This document shows, piece by piece, positions 16,078 through 25,524 of a stretch of 40,104 bases of DNA. The stretch is from Dethiobacter sp. (lineage in GTDB: Bacteria; Bacillota; Dethiobacteria; Dethiobacterales; Dethiobacteraceae): the NCBI GenBank assembly GCA_020725465.1, contig DYEY01000070.1, forward strand, positions 1 through 40,104. The letters run 5' to 3'. A program made the position numbers and the translations under genes. The notes under the pieces are model-generated. The model was not told the DNA's origin, did not search any database, and saw nothing but the letters and a program-made list of their open reading frames with translations. The stretch's first letter is position 1. Each line of letters opens with the position of its first letter.

Positions 16078-16533
16078 TTGCACGGGATAAAAGAGGTATG
16101 GCTGTTTGCCAACAACATAATCCGGACAGCCAGAAAACTGGTAAATGAAAGGTTAAAAAAAATGGACCTGAGCAGTGCTGAGGGCAACATCCTGGTGCAC
16201 CTTTTGGCACAGGGGGACGGTGTGCGCCAGGAAAACATAGTAGCTCAGCTTGATATCAGCAAACCTGCAGTTTCCCGTGCTCTGGATTCCCTTGAGGCCA
16301 AAAGCTATGTACTTAGAATAAAGGACGAAACAGATAAGCGGGCGAGCCGGGTTCTGCTCACAGACAGGGCCCGGTCAATTGGTTCTGATATTATGCTTAT
16401 CTATGATGAAGTGTTTAATCTGGCGGCACAGGGACTGTCAGAAGAAGAGATAAGTAGCTTTATAGAGCTCTTTGGCCGGGTGTCAGAAAACCTTACCGGA
16501 GCAGAGAAAACGGGGGGCAATAATGTGGACTGA
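16078..16533 (+). CDS. MarR family transcriptional regulator
   Basis: This 151-residue winged-helix regulator has the family order: an N-terminal dimerisation helix, the DNA-recognition part QENIVAQLDISKPAVSRALDSLEAKSYV, a wing containing RIKDETDKRASRVLLTDRAR, and a C-terminal dimerisation helix (GLSEEEISSFIELFGRV). MarR proteins typically sense small molecules and repress neighbouring genes. I use TTG 16078, five bases after GGAGAGG (16066-16072); GTG 16072 overlaps that site. The stop overlaps the start of the next gene, implying a shared transcript. The palindromes in its promoter fit autoregulation. Confidence 0.9.
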   Translation: MHGIKEVWLFANNIIRTARKLVNERLKKMDLSSAEGNILVHLLAQGDGVRQENIVAQLDISKPAVSRALDSLEAKSYVLRIKDETDKRASRVLLTDRARSIGSDIMLIYDEVFNLAAQGLSEEEISSFIELFGRVSENLTGAEKTGGNNVD

Positions 16534-17254
16534 TTTAAGCGGAGCTTTGGTTTTGCTGTCTTATTACCTGGTGGTCTGCCTGGTATTACCCACTCTGCTT
16601 AAAGTGCTTGCCGGGGCACCAAAAGAGCTGGTGAGGAAAATACAGCATGTCGGCTACAGTCTGTCGGTATTTTTACTGATGAGGTTGTTCAGTGCCTGGT
16701 ACATGGCTGTCCTTTCTGCCTTTCTTCTGGTTATAATCGCCTATCCGGCACTGCTTTGGCTGGAGAAAAAGCCTCGCTACCGGGAGCTGTTCGTTGACAG
16801 AAAAGCAAAGGGAGGTGAGCTCAGGAAGCAGCTGCTCCTGGTGCAGGCTTCTTTTGCTCTATTAATCTTTTTCTTCTGGGGAGTTCTTGGAACCGACTGG
16901 CGATACCTGATTCCTGTTGCCGTTATGGCCTGGGGCTTTGGTGACGCTGCCGCTGCCCTGGTGGGAAAGGCTTTCGGTAGGAGACATGTCATCAGCCGCT
17001 TTATCGACGGACCTAAAACCTATGCCGGTACCGGGGCCATGGCTCTGGCCGCTGCTTTTGCCCTGTTTCTGACCCTTTTTCTGTATGCTGGCAAACCATG
17101 GTATACCAGCCTGCTACTGGCTCTGGTGGTGGCGCCGGTATGCGCGGTAATTGAACTGTTTTCCGTGCGTGGTATCGATACGATTACAGTTCCCTTATCC
17201 ACTGCTTTCCTGATGCTGCCGCTATTATACCTGCTGTCGCTGTTTGGGTGGTAA
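16523..17254 (+). CDS. CTP-dependent lipid/prenol kinase-like membrane protein
   Basis: This 243-residue polytopic membrane protein has about seven helices. The pattern KIQHVGYSLSVFLLMRLF near residues 39-56 and WGFGDAAAALVGKAFGRR with the later GPKTYAGTGAM matches the dolichol kinase/phytol kinase/Dgk1/VTE5-like family, related to phosphatidate cytidylyltransferases. Such proteins phosphorylate a lipid alcohol or diacylglycerol, usually with CTP. The substrate here is unknown. I use ATG 16523, which overlaps the MarR gene by eleven bases and is preceded by GGGGGG. Control by the upstream MarR is likely. Confidence 0.75.
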   Translation: MWTDLSGALVLLSYYLVVCLVLPTLLKVLAGAPKELVRKIQHVGYSLSVFLLMRLFSAWYMAVLSAFLLVIIAYPALLWLEKKPRYRELFVDRKAKGGELRKQLLLVQASFALLIFFFWGVLGTDWRYLIPVAVMAWGFGDAAAALVGKAFGRRHVISRFIDGPKTYAGTGAMALAAAFALFLTLFLYAGKPWYTSLLLALVVAPVCAVIELFSVRGIDTITVPLSTAFLMLPLLYLLSLFGW

Positions 17255-17256
17255 CC

Positions 17257-17922
17257 ATGATTAACTACTCGCAGGAACAGTTAAAAAGCCGGGAAAAGAC
17301 TTTGCTGGCGGCATTTTTGCTGAGTATGTGGGCGCCGCTGGCCACCGGTATTGCTGTAATAATGAGCCGCTCTTCCACCCAGCTGGCCGACTTTAGCCGC
17401 CGCAGTGTGGAACTTACAGCACTTTTTGTGTCCTGGACCATTTTTCGCTATATTCACGGTAAGAAGCCTGCGCCCGCAGTAAGAACCAAACTTGAGCGGG
17501 TTGCGGGCTTATCTGTGGCAACGGCACTGGGCTTATCCGGTGTTATTATGCTTTTCCTGGCAGTTTACCGGTTCTCCACATCTTTTATCCCCGGGGGTAA
17601 CGTCTACCCGGGCTTGGCTATAGCTTTTCTCGGCGCTGTAACCAATGGCTGGTTTTGGCGGCGTTACACGTTTCTTAACCTGGACCATTCCGACAATATA
17701 ATCGAATCTCAAAAGCGCCTGTACCGGGCCAAGACAATTGTGGATATTTGTGTTATATCCGCCCTGGCCTCAGTCGCCCTTTTACCCTCCCGGTCCTCCA
17801 CCAGGTATGTAGACCTGGCAGGGACAGTGGCGGTTTCTGTTTACCTGATTTGGAGCAGTGTCCGGTCCGGGCGGAATGTCCTGGCAAAGCAAACAGTTAT
17901 ACCCTCACGGTCAGTTGAGTGA
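17257..17922 (+). CDS. Membrane protein, possibly cation-efflux-like
   Basis: This 221-residue protein has about five membrane helices. The segment FSRRSVELTALFVSW and the general layout resemble the transmembrane part of cation diffusion facilitator proteins. The cytoplasmic C-terminal domain is absent and I do not see the usual HxxxD metal-binding pairs. No firm function can be given. ATG 17257 lies three bases after the previous stop with GGGTGG upstream, so it belongs to the MarR operon. A REP unit follows the stop codon. Confidence 0.6.
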   Translation: MINYSQEQLKSREKTLLAAFLLSMWAPLATGIAVIMSRSSTQLADFSRRSVELTALFVSWTIFRYIHGKKPAPAVRTKLERVAGLSVATALGLSGVIMLFLAVYRFSTSFIPGGNVYPGLAIAFLGAVTNGWFWRRYTFLNLDHSDNIIESQKRLYRAKTIVDICVISALASVALLPSRSSTRYVDLAGTVAVSVYLIWSSVRSGRNVLAKQTVIPSRSVE

Positions 17923-17925
17923 ACT

Positions 17926-17954
17926 GGTGTCAACTCCCCCGTCCCTCCGACACC
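17926..17954 (-). repeat. REP-like unit, solitary copy
   Basis: The sequence from GGTGTCAACTCCCCCGTCC to CCGACACC is the reverse complement of the RAYT array unit with few changes. It lies four bases after the stop of the cation-efflux-like gene and just upstream of the trp promoter. Confidence 0.8.
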
Positions 17955-17973
17955 CCGGCTGTCAAAATCGGCG

Positions 17974-18003
17974 TTGACAGCTGTGCAGGGTTTGTGCTAA
18001 ACT
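17974..18003 (+). promoter_or_regulatory. Promoter of the trp operon
   Basis: TTGACA at 17974-17979 and TAAACT at 17998-18003 are separated by 18 bases. A TG dinucleotide at 17995-17996 gives an extended -10. Transcription would start just before the T-box stem I. Confidence 0.65.
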
Positions 18004-18009
18004 GTTGAA

Positions 18010-18300
18010 AACACGATGACCGGGAAGAGTAAACGGAAAGGGACTTTTTACAGAGAGCCGGGTTAGGTGCGACGCCGGTAAAAGGACTGCCGTTGAATGG
18101 GCCCGTGAGTGGCGGACCGAAATTTTAAAGTAGGCTCCGCCGGCATGCCCTGCCGTTACCAGGGGCGGGGTATCGGACCGGTTGTTTTTTGGTCCCGTAC
18201 CTGTCTGAGCCGGGTCTGCCTGTTTAATGGCAGGCCAATGAAGGTGGCACCGCGAAAGCCGGTCTTTCGTCCTTCCATGGACGGAAGGCTTTTTTATTTT
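18010..18300 (+). ncRNA. T-box riboswitch, Trp specifier (trp operon leader)
   Basis: AGTA lies at 18028-18031. AACGG 18032-18036 pairs with CCGTT 18090-18094 above the specifier loop, and CGGG 18021-18024 with CCCG 18102-18105 below it. The loop's 3' side reads GAA-TGG-G, which puts TGG (Trp) at 18098-18100. This is one base closer to GAA than in the pheST T-box; a second TGG occurs at 18110. The T-box sequence GGTGGCACCGCG is at 18243-18254. The terminator stem CCTTCC/GGAAGG (18271-18288) is followed by T-rich sequence. Uncharged tRNA-Trp should allow readthrough into trpE. Confidence 0.9.
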
Positions 18301-18322
18301 ACCAGAGGGAGGCTTCGTTTCC

Positions 18323-19777
18323 ATGATTAAGGCGGCGGTACAGTCTTTGGGCCGGGCAAAAATGGTTACCCTGCACCGGTCGCTGGTGGCAGACCTGGAG
18401 ACGCCCATTTCCGCGTTCCTGAAACTTTGCCCGGAAGGGCCCGCCTGCTTGCTGGAGAGCGCGGCGGGGGGTGAGCAGGTGGCCCGGTATTCATTTCTCG
18501 GCTATAACCCGTTTCTTACCCTGCGGGGTAAAGAGAATGGGCTGGAGCTTGAATGGCGTGACGGGCGCCGGGAACGGCGGCCGGGCAGCCCACTGCAGGT
18601 GCTGAAGGAACTGATGGCAGAGTTCCGCCTTGAGCCGCACCCGTCGTTGCCCAGGTTTTGCGGCGGCGCGGTGGGTTATTTTTCTTACGACATTGTTGCC
18701 GGGCTTGAGCCGGTGGGGAAAGTGCCGCCGGATGAGCTGGGACTGCCGGATGTGTACCTGCAGTTCATGGAAAATGTGGTGGTCTTTGATCACTTCACCC
18801 ACCGGGTGCACCTTTTGGTAAACCGGCCGGTTGCGGAAGGTGAGAAGCCCGGGACGGCAGAAAAGGCAGCGGGACGCGCCCTGCGGCAGATGGGTAAGGC
18901 ACTGGCCGGACCGCTGCCGGCAATAACAGAAAAAGTCCGGATCAAAACAGCGGCACCGGCGGCCAATATGACTGAAGGGGAGTTTACTGAGAAGGTGAGA
19001 ACAGCCAGGGAGCACATTATGGCAGGCGATATATTCCAGGTGGTGCTCTCGCAGCGGTTTAAAGTGCCAATTGAGGAAGATCCCTTTGTGATTTACCGGC
19101 GGTTGCGGTCGGTAAACCCCTCCCCGTATATGTTCTTTTTAAGAAACCGGGAGGTAACCCTGGTGGGCGCTTCACCGGAGATGCTGACCCGTGTGGAGGG
19201 CAAAACGGTGACTACCCGGCCAATTGCGGGGACAAGGCGGAGGGGCGGGGACGCCCGGGAAGACCTGGCGTTGGAACAGGAATTATTGACCGACCAAAAG
19301 GAGCTGGCGGAGCACGTGATGCTGGTGGACCTGGGGCGCAATGACATTGGACGGGTGTCCCGGTACGGGACGGTCAGGGTAAAGGAGTATGCAAAAGTGG
19401 AGCGTTTCTCCCACGTAATGCACCTGGTGTCGGAAGTGACCGGGGAACTGGCTGAGGGGAAAGGTGCCATTGATGCGCTGGCTGCCTGTTTTCCGGCGGG
19501 GACGCTGACCGGGGCACCCAAAGTGCGGGCCATGCAGATTATAAACCAGCTGGAGCCGGCGGCCAGGGGGCCTTACGGCGGTGCGGTGGGCTACCTGGAT
19601 TTTACCGGCAACATGGATACCTGTATCACCATCCGTACCCTGGTGATTATGGACGGGGCGGCTTACATCCAGACCGGGGCCGGCATCGTGGCCGACTCGG
19701 TACCGGAACAGGAGTACCGGGAGACACTGCACAAAGCCAGGGCCATGTTTGCCACACTGGGGGTGGAGACGGCGTGA
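18323..19777 (+). CDS. trpE: Anthranilate synthase component I
   Basis: TrpE converts chorismate to anthranilate using ammonia delivered by TrpG, the first committed step to tryptophan. The 484-residue product has the N-terminal LLES element (43-46), which in this family forms part of the tryptophan feedback site. It also has the chorismate-binding core with VDLGRND (335-341), FSHVMHLVSEVTG and GTLTGAPKVRAM (393-404). GGGAGG lies ten bases before ATG 18323. It overlaps trpG by four bases (GTGA). It is first in the trp operon behind the T-box. Confidence 0.96.
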   Translation: MIKAAVQSLGRAKMVTLHRSLVADLETPISAFLKLCPEGPACLLESAAGGEQVARYSFLGYNPFLTLRGKENGLELEWRDGRRERRPGSPLQVLKELMAEFRLEPHPSLPRFCGGAVGYFSYDIVAGLEPVGKVPPDELGLPDVYLQFMENVVVFDHFTHRVHLLVNRPVAEGEKPGTAEKAAGRALRQMGKALAGPLPAITEKVRIKTAAPAANMTEGEFTEKVRTAREHIMAGDIFQVVLSQRFKVPIEEDPFVIYRRLRSVNPSPYMFFLRNREVTLVGASPEMLTRVEGKTVTTRPIAGTRRRGGDAREDLALEQELLTDQKELAEHVMLVDLGRNDIGRVSRYGTVRVKEYAKVERFSHVMHLVSEVTGELAEGKGAIDALAACFPAGTLTGAPKVRAMQIINQLEPAARGPYGGAVGYLDFTGNMDTCITIRTLVIMDGAAYIQTGAGIVADSVPEQEYRETLHKARAMFATLGVETA

Positions 19778-20346
19778 TTGTGGTAATAGACAATTACGAT
19801 TCTTTTACCTATAACCTGGTGCAGATGCTGGGAGAAATGGGGGAGGAGCTGCTGGTGCTTAGGAATGACGCCTTTTCCCTGGAGGAGCTGGCGGCGAAAA
19901 AGCCCAGGGCCATGGTGATTTCACCGGGGCCGGGCGTACCGGACGACGCCGGCCTGACCCAGGCGGCAATAGCCTGTTTTGCGGGCCGGGTACCGCTGCT
20001 GGGCGTTTGTCTCGGGCACCAGGCCATCGGCCGGGTTTACGGCGGCGAAGTGGTGCGGGCGCCGGAGCCGGTGCACGGGAAAGCGTCTCAGGTTTTCCAT
20101 AACGGGGACGCCCTGTTCGCCGGGGTGGAAACCCCCTTCAGCGCCGGGCGCTACCATTCGCTGGTGGTGAGGAAGGAGACGCTGCCGCCCTGCCTGGAAG
20201 TGACGGCGGAGACGGCGGACGGCCTGATTATGGCTTTAAAGCACCGGTCATTGCCGGTTTACGGCGTCCAGTTTCACCCCGAGTCGGTAATTACGCCGGA
20301 CGGGCGAACAATCCTGAAAAACTTCCTGAAAGGGGTGCCGGCATGA
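19774..20346 (+). CDS. trpG: Anthranilate synthase component II (glutamine amidotransferase)
   Basis: TrpG releases ammonia from glutamine for TrpE. The 190-residue protein is a class I amidotransferase with the nucleophile Cys79 in LLGVCLGHQAIG and the dyad His168/Glu170 in VQFHPESV. The oxyanion region is SPGPGVPDD. It starts at GTG 19774, overlapping the trpE stop, and its own stop overlaps the trpD start, so translation of the three genes is coupled. Such proteins can also serve aminodeoxychorismate synthase in folate synthesis; a shared role is possible but not shown here. Confidence 0.95.
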   Translation: MIVVIDNYDSFTYNLVQMLGEMGEELLVLRNDAFSLEELAAKKPRAMVISPGPGVPDDAGLTQAAIACFAGRVPLLGVCLGHQAIGRVYGGEVVRAPEPVHGKASQVFHNGDALFAGVETPFSAGRYHSLVVRKETLPPCLEVTAETADGLIMALKHRSLPVYGVQFHPESVITPDGRTILKNFLKGVPA

Positions 20347-21380
20347 AAAATATTATAAACAAGCTCTGCGGGAAGGGGCACCTGTCGCGGGAAGAGGCGA
20401 AGTCGGCCATGGCTGCCATTATGGACGGGGAGGTGACACCGGCCCAGACAGGGGCTTTTCTGGTGGCGCTTAAAATGAAGGGCGAGACGGCGGATGAAAT
20501 CTACGGCTGCGCGGAGGCGATGCGGGAGCGGGCGGAAAGGGTGAGGACGGTACGCACCGGCCTGACAGACACCTGCGGTACGGGTGGTGATGGCCAGGGA
20601 ACATTCAATATCTCCACCGTGGCCGCCCTGGTGGCGGCCGGGGCGGGACTGCCGGTGGCCAAACACGGTAACCGGTCGGTATCGGGTTTATGCGGTTCCG
20701 CTGACGTACTGGAGGCGCTGGGTGTGAAGGTGGACCTGACGCCGGCCCAAATGGGAGAGTGCCTGGATGAAGTTGGCATCGCCTTGCTCTATGCGCCGGT
20801 GTTGCACCGGGCCATGCGCCACGCGGCCGGCCCGCGGCGGGAGTTGGGGATACGCTCCGTGTTTAACCTGCTGGGACCGCTGACCAACCCGGCCGGCGCC
20901 CGGCGGCAGGTTATGGGCGTCTATGCTCCGGATTTGGTGAAAATGATGGCGGAGGTGCTGTTGCTGCTTGGCACGGAACATGCTCTGGTGGTCCACGGGG
21001 CGGACGGAAGCGATGAACTGACGCTCTGCGGGGAGACTCTATTGTGCGAGGTGAGGAATAAAACGGTGGCCTGCCGCACAGTGGTTCCGGAAGAGGCAGG
21101 CCTGACCCGGGCGCCAGCCAAAGCCCTGAAAGGCGGCGGCCCGCTCCATAACGCCCGGCACGCCATGTCTGTGCTAAAGGGCGGGCGGGGCCCACTCCGG
21201 GATGTGTCGCTCCTCAATGCCGGCGCCGCGTTGTATGTGGGCGGGCTGGCCGGGGAACTGCGCGAGGGGGTGCAGCTGGCTGCCCGGGCCATCGACAGCG
21301 GTGCGGCCATGGCTAAACTGGAAGCCCTGAGAAGTTTTACGGGAAGGTGCAACCAAAATGCTTGCCCAAATTGCGGCTGA
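20343..21380 (+). CDS. trpD: Anthranilate phosphoribosyltransferase
   Basis: This enzyme transfers the phosphoribosyl group of PRPP to anthranilate. The 345-residue length is normal. The N-terminal helical domain precedes the PRPP loop DTCGTGGDGQGTFNIST, then VAKHGNRSVSGLCGSADVLEALGV, RRELGIRSVFNLLGPLTNPA and HGADGSDEL, all family signatures. It starts at an ATG overlapping the trpG stop. The last 23 bases overlap the trpC start in another frame, a tight arrangement typical of this operon. Confidence 0.96.
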   Translation: MKNIINKLCGKGHLSREEAKSAMAAIMDGEVTPAQTGAFLVALKMKGETADEIYGCAEAMRERAERVRTVRTGLTDTCGTGGDGQGTFNISTVAALVAAGAGLPVAKHGNRSVSGLCGSADVLEALGVKVDLTPAQMGECLDEVGIALLYAPVLHRAMRHAAGPRRELGIRSVFNLLGPLTNPAGARRQVMGVYAPDLVKMMAEVLLLLGTEHALVVHGADGSDELTLCGETLLCEVRNKTVACRTVVPEEAGLTRAPAKALKGGGPLHNARHAMSVLKGGRGPLRDVSLLNAGAALYVGGLAGELREGVQLAARAIDSGAAMAKLEALRSFTGRCNQNACPNCG

Positions 21381-22140
21381 AAAAAGGGCGAAAATCAGGG
21401 AGCTCAAAAAGAAAAAGCCCCTGGCTGTACTGGTGGAGAGGCTGGCCGGAGCGGAGCCGGTCCGTTCCTTTGCCGACGCTCTGACCAGGCCCGGCATATC
21501 GGTTATCGCTGAGGTTAAGAAGGCTTCGCCTACACACGGCAGTTTCGGTCTGCAGATTCCGGTGGCAGAACTGGCGTCCCGGTACGAGGCGGGGGGCGCG
21601 CTGGCGATTTCAGTGCTGACTGAAGAGAAATTCTTTGCAGGAAGTATCGATGATTTGCGGGCGGTCCGGCAGGCTGTAAGCCTGCCCGTACTGCGCAAGG
21701 ATTTCGTGGTTGATCCCTACCAGCTTTACGAAAGCCGGCTGCTGCCGGCAGACGCGGTTCTCCTCATTGCCGGCCTGCTGCCGGAAGATACCCTGAAAAG
21801 TTACCTGGAAATCTGCGGGGAACTGAATCTTGCCGCCGTTGTGGAGGTCCATACCGCGGAGGAGCTGGCAGCGGCCCTGCGGGCGGGAAGCAAAATTGTG
21901 GGCATCAATAACCGGGACCTTGTGACCTTTCGCACTGACGTCCGGCATACGTTGCAACTGGCCGGGCTTGTCCCCCGGGATATTATCCTGGTCAGCGAAA
22001 GCGGCATCCGGGATGCCTCGGATGTGAGCATGCTGGCCGGCGCAGGGGTCGATGCCATCCTGGTGGGCGAAGTACTGGTGCGGTCGGCGGATCCGGAGAA
22101 GAAAATCAGGGAGCTGCTTGGAGGACAGGCCGGTGGTTAA
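21358..22140 (+). CDS. trpC: Indole-3-glycerol phosphate synthase
   Basis: This is a TIM-barrel enzyme that closes the indole ring. The 260-residue protein shows VIAEVKKASPTHGSFG, LRKDFVVDPYQLYESR, AVVEVHTAEEL, VGINNRDLVTFRTD and a VSESGIRDASDV phosphate-binding end, with the catalytic lysines and glutamates in their usual places. ATG 21358 lies inside the 3' end of trpD, with GGAAGG upstream. The stop overlaps the start of trpF. Confidence 0.96.
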   Translation: MLAQIAAEKRAKIRELKKKKPLAVLVERLAGAEPVRSFADALTRPGISVIAEVKKASPTHGSFGLQIPVAELASRYEAGGALAISVLTEEKFFAGSIDDLRAVRQAVSLPVLRKDFVVDPYQLYESRLLPADAVLLIAGLLPEDTLKSYLEICGELNLAAVVEVHTAEELAAALRAGSKIVGINNRDLVTFRTDVRHTLQLAGLVPRDIILVSESGIRDASDVSMLAGAGVDAILVGEVLVRSADPEKKIRELLGGQAGG

Positions 22141-22738
22141 GGTAAAAATCTGCGGCATCAAAACAAAGGAAGACGCCCTTTTCGCCGCTGCTGCCGGCGC
22201 TGATGCCCTGGGCCTGGTTTTTGCCCCAAGCCCAAGGAGGGTGGACCTGGAGCAGGCCAAAGCCATTGCCTTGGCACTGCCGCCTTTCGTGTCCCGGGTC
22301 GGTGTCTTTGTGGACGAGGACAGGGAGACGGTGGAAAAAATCGCCCGTTACTGCGGGCTGACGGCTCTCCAGTTCCACGGGAGCGAGGGCCCCGGATACT
22401 GCCAGAGCTTCAACCTTCCCGTCCTGAAAGCGGTACGGGTACGTTCCCGGGAGGACCTGCAGGGACTTGAACGCTTCCCGGCAGCGGCGTTTGTTTTTGA
22501 TACGTTTGACCCGTGCCTGCCCGGCGGTACCGGACGGACCTTTGACTGGTCACTGCTGGAGATGAAGCCGGCGGTGCCGGTAATTCTGGCCGGGGGGCTG
22601 ACCGAGGATAATGTGGCTCTGGCGGTGATGAAAGTGCGGCCCTATGCGGTGGATGTTTCAGGCGGCGTGGAAACCGGGGGCCGGAAAGACAGAAGAAAAA
22701 TCGCGGCGTTTATCGCGGCGGCAAAGGGGTGTTGTTGA
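22133..22738 (+). CDS. trpF: Phosphoribosylanthranilate isomerase
   Basis: TrpF performs the Amadori rearrangement between the TrpD and TrpC steps. The 201-residue barrel protein begins [16 protein letters not shown] with the catalytic cysteine, continues with [22 protein letters not shown] and VFDTFDP, and ends with [11 protein letters not shown] and [14 protein letters not shown] start it at GTG 22133, with GGAGG (22120-22124) upstream; the frame extends to 22052 but that part is trpC coding sequence in another frame. The stop overlaps the trpB ATG. Confidence 0.95.
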   Translation: MVKVKICGIKTKEDALFAAAAGADALGLVFAPSPRRVDLEQAKAIALALPPFVSRVGVFVDEDRETVEKIARYCGLTALQFHGSEGPGYCQSFNLPVLKAVRVRSREDLQGLERFPAAAFVFDTFDPCLPGGTGRTFDWSLLEMKPAVPVILAGGLTEDNVALAVMKVRPYAVDVSGGVETGGRKDRRKIAAFIAAAKGCC

Positions 22739-23913
22739 TGGGCGCAAAAGGCAGGTTCGGGCGTTACGGCGGGCAGTATGTACCTGAAACACTGATGGCG
22801 GCGCTGGAGGAGCTGGAGGCTGCTTACCATGGCATCTGTCAGGACTCTTCCTTCCAGGCGGAATACCGGCAGTTACTAAAGAACTATGTGGGTCGGCCCA
22901 CCCTCCTGTACAAAGCGGAAAAGCTCAGTGAAAGGCTGGGCGGAGCCTCAGTTTACCTGAAGCGGGAGGATCTGAATCATACCGGCGCCCACAAAATCAA
23001 CAACGCTCTGGGGCAGGCGCTGCTGGCCAAGCGTATGGGAAAGAAACGTATTGTAGCTGAAACCGGGGCGGGGCAGCACGGAGTGGCGGCGGCTACCGCC
23101 GCGGCGCTCCTTGGCCTGGAGTGCCTGGTCTACATGGGCGAGGAAGACACTTTACGGCAGGAGCTTAACGTTTTCCGCATGAAACTGCTCGGTTCCGGCG
23201 TGGTGGCGGTAAAATCAGGCACCAGGACGCTGAAGGACGCCACCAATGAGGCCATCCGCGACTGGGTGACCAACGCACGCCACACCTATTATTTAATTGG
23301 CTCCGTGGTAGGGCCCCACCCCTACCCGTCTTTGGTCCGTGACCTGCAAAGCGTCATCGGAAAGGAGGCGAAGGAGCAGATGCTGGCCGCGGAAGGGCGG
23401 CTGCCCGATGTGCTGGTGGCCTGTGTGGGCGGGGGGAGCAACGCCATCGGCCTCTTTCATCCTTTTCTCGCCCACAGTGTGCGCTGCATCGGCGTGGAGG
23501 CGGCCGGCAGGGGGCTGGACACCGGAGAGCATGCCGCCACGCTCACCGCCGGCGAACCGGGCGTCCTGCACGGGGCGCTTTCTTACCTGCTCCAGGACGG
23601 GGACGGCCAGGTGGCGCCGGCCCACTCGATTTCGGCCGGGCTTGATTATCCCGGGGTGGGGCCGGAGCATGCGTATCTCAAAGACAGCGGGCGCGTGGAG
23701 TACACGGCGGTGACCGACGATGAAGCGCTGGCCGCTTTTGCGCTGCTGGCGAGGGAAGAAGGCATTATCCCGGCGCTGGAGAGCGCCCACGCGCTGGCTT
23801 ACGTGGCGAAGCTGGCGCCCAAACTCCCCGGCCGCATAATCCTGGTCTGCCTTTCGGGGCGCGGGGATAAGGACGTGGCGGCGGTGGCCGCAATGGCGGA
23901 GGTGAGCATCTAA
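22738..23913 (+). CDS. trpB: Tryptophan synthase beta chain
   Basis: This PLP enzyme joins indole and serine to make tryptophan. The 391-residue protein is of the standard TrpB1 type. Its start is [18 protein letters not shown]-binding Lys86 lies in [24 protein letters not shown] and [18 protein letters not shown] follow, and the GGGSNAIG phosphate loop is at 231-238. I use ATG 22738, which overlaps the trpF stop (TGATG) and has AAAGGGGTG upstream; GTG 22729 would add three residues. It works in complex with TrpA, encoded next. Confidence 0.97.
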   Translation: MGAKGRFGRYGGQYVPETLMAALEELEAAYHGICQDSSFQAEYRQLLKNYVGRPTLLYKAEKLSERLGGASVYLKREDLNHTGAHKINNALGQALLAKRMGKKRIVAETGAGQHGVAAATAAALLGLECLVYMGEEDTLRQELNVFRMKLLGSGVVAVKSGTRTLKDATNEAIRDWVTNARHTYYLIGSVVGPHPYPSLVRDLQSVIGKEAKEQMLAAEGRLPDVLVACVGGGSNAIGLFHPFLAHSVRCIGVEAAGRGLDTGEHAATLTAGEPGVLHGALSYLLQDGDGQVAPAHSISAGLDYPGVGPEHAYLKDSGRVEYTAVTDDEALAAFALLAREEGIIPALESAHALAYVAKLAPKLPGRIILVCLSGRGDKDVAAVAAMAEVSI

Positions 23914-24725
23914 TGAATAGACTGGAAACAAAACTTTCAAAGATGAAAAAACGGGGGGAAGCGGCACTGATCCCTTTTTTGACGGCCGGCGACCCGGACG
24001 CGGACACCACAGAGAAACTGATGCTGGCCCTGGCGGCCAATGGTGCCGACGTGATTGAACTGGGCGTGCCTTTCTCCGACCCGCTGGCTGACGGGCCGGT
24101 ACTCCAGGCGGCGGCGGAAAGAGCGCTGGCCCGGGGCATGACACCGGGCGGAGTGTTTAAGCTGGCCGGGCGTTTCGCCGGGAAAAGCCAAACCCCTCTG
24201 GTCCTTTTGGTCTATTACAACCTGGTGTTGCGTCGGGGGCTGGGCAATTTCTGCCGTGAAGCCGCCGCTGCAGGGATTTCCGGGCTGGTGGTGCCTGACC
24301 TGCCTTTCAGTGAAGCGGGCCAGCTGGACGAAGAGGCCAAGCACGAGGGTCTGATCAACATCCGCTTCCTGTCACCCACCACCTCCGAAGCCAGGATGGC
24401 ACAAATCTGCGGCGCTGCCCGCGGCTTCATCTACTGTGTGGCAGTGATGGGCGTAACCGGGGAACGGGCCGGCCTGGACCCGGCGGTGGCGGACCTGATA
24501 AGCCGGGCCAGGCAGTATACTGATGTGCCCCTGGCCCTGGGCTTTGGCATCGCCGGTCCCGCCCAGGCGGCAGAGGCCGCGGCTGTGGCTGATGCGGTTA
24601 TCGTAGGCAGCGCCCTGGTGAGAAAAATCGCCGCTGCCGACGGTCAGCAGGAAAAAACCAAGGTGGCGGCTGCATTTGCCCGGACTTTAAAAATGGCGAT
24701 GCGGGGTGAGCGAAATGTTGTCTGA
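23913..24725 (+). CDS. trpA: Tryptophan synthase alpha chain
   Basis: This TIM-barrel subunit splits indole-3-glycerol phosphate and passes indole to TrpB. The 270-residue product keeps both catalytic acids at the classical positions: Glu49 in [12 protein letters not shown] and Asp60 in LADGPVLQ. Further signatures are [12 protein letters not shown] and [10 protein letters not shown] with the phosphate-binding VGSALV end. GGAGGTGAG precedes ATG 23913, which shares one base with the trpB stop. Its 3' end overlaps the DAHP synthase gene. Confidence 0.97.
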   Translation: MNRLETKLSKMKKRGEAALIPFLTAGDPDADTTEKLMLALAANGADVIELGVPFSDPLADGPVLQAAAERALARGMTPGGVFKLAGRFAGKSQTPLVLLVYYNLVLRRGLGNFCREAAAAGISGLVVPDLPFSEAGQLDEEAKHEGLINIRFLSPTTSEARMAQICGAARGFIYCVAVMGVTGERAGLDPAVADLISRARQYTDVPLALGFGIAGPAQAAEAAAVADAVIVGSALVRKIAAADGQQEKTKVAAAFARTLKMAMRGERNVV

Positions 24726-25524
24726 ACAGGCCGGAAGTCTGAAGCCTTGCCGGGTGGTGCGCACCGGTCCCGTCTCTATCGGGGGAGGAGACTTGGTGGT
24801 GATGGCGGGACCCTGTGCGGTGGAAGACGAGATGACATTGTGGGAGGCGGCCCACGCCGTCAGGGCAGCGGGAGCGGTTGTGCTCCGCGGTGGCGCTTAC
24901 AAGCCGCGGACGTCGCCCAAAGCGTTCCAGGGGTTAGGGGAACCGGGGCTGGCCATGCTGAAGCGGGTGGCGGTGGGGACAGGCCTGGCAACGGTTACCG
25001 AGGTGCTGGACACGCGGGATGTGGAACGGGTGGCGGAGCATGCCGATATCTTGCAAATCGGCTCGCGGAATATGCAAAATACTGCCCTGCTGAAAGAGGT
25101 GGGCCGGATAAAAAAGCCGGTGCTGCTGAAGCGTGGCATGTCCGCCACGGTGGAAGAATGGCTGCTGGCTGCCGAATATATTCTGGAGGCGGGCAACCCG
25201 GACGTTATTCTCTGCGAACGAGGCATCCGTACTTTTGAGACAGCTACGCGCAACACGCTGGATCTCAGTGCGGTTTCGCTGCTCAAAGAGCTGTCCGGCC
25301 TGCCGGTGGTGGTTGATCCCAGCCACGGCACAGGCCGCAGGAGCCTGGTGGCGCCCATGAGCCGGGCGGCGGTGGCGGCCGGCGCCGACGGATTGATCAT
25401 CGAGGTCCACCCGTATCCGAAGGCGGCCGCCTGTGACGGGCCGCAGTCACTGACCCCGGAAGAATTCAGCCGGCTGATGTTACAGGTGCGTAAAATAAAG
25501 GAGGCCATGTTACTTCTGAAATGA
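24715..25524 (+). CDS. aroF: 3-deoxy-7-phosphoheptulonate (DAHP) synthase, type I-beta
   Basis: This enzyme condenses phosphoenolpyruvate and erythrose 4-phosphate, the entry step of the aromatic pathway. The 269-residue protein shows [60 protein letters not shown] and [16 protein letters not shown], typical of the KDO8P-synthase-like subfamily. It has neither the N-terminal ferredoxin-like regulatory domain of the Thermotoga enzyme nor a chorismate mutase fusion, so feedback control is probably absent in the protein itself. ATG 24715 follows GGGGTGAG; GTG 24706 is an alternative. As last gene of the trp operon it would be under the Trp T-box. Confidence 0.95.
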   Translation: MLSEQAGSLKPCRVVRTGPVSIGGGDLVVMAGPCAVEDEMTLWEAAHAVRAAGAVVLRGGAYKPRTSPKAFQGLGEPGLAMLKRVAVGTGLATVTEVLDTRDVERVAEHADILQIGSRNMQNTALLKEVGRIKKPVLLKRGMSATVEEWLLAAEYILEAGNPDVILCERGIRTFETATRNTLDLSAVSLLKELSGLPVVVDPSHGTGRRSLVAPMSRAAVAAGADGLIIEVHPYPKAAACDGPQSLTPEEFSRLMLQVRKIKEAMLLLK

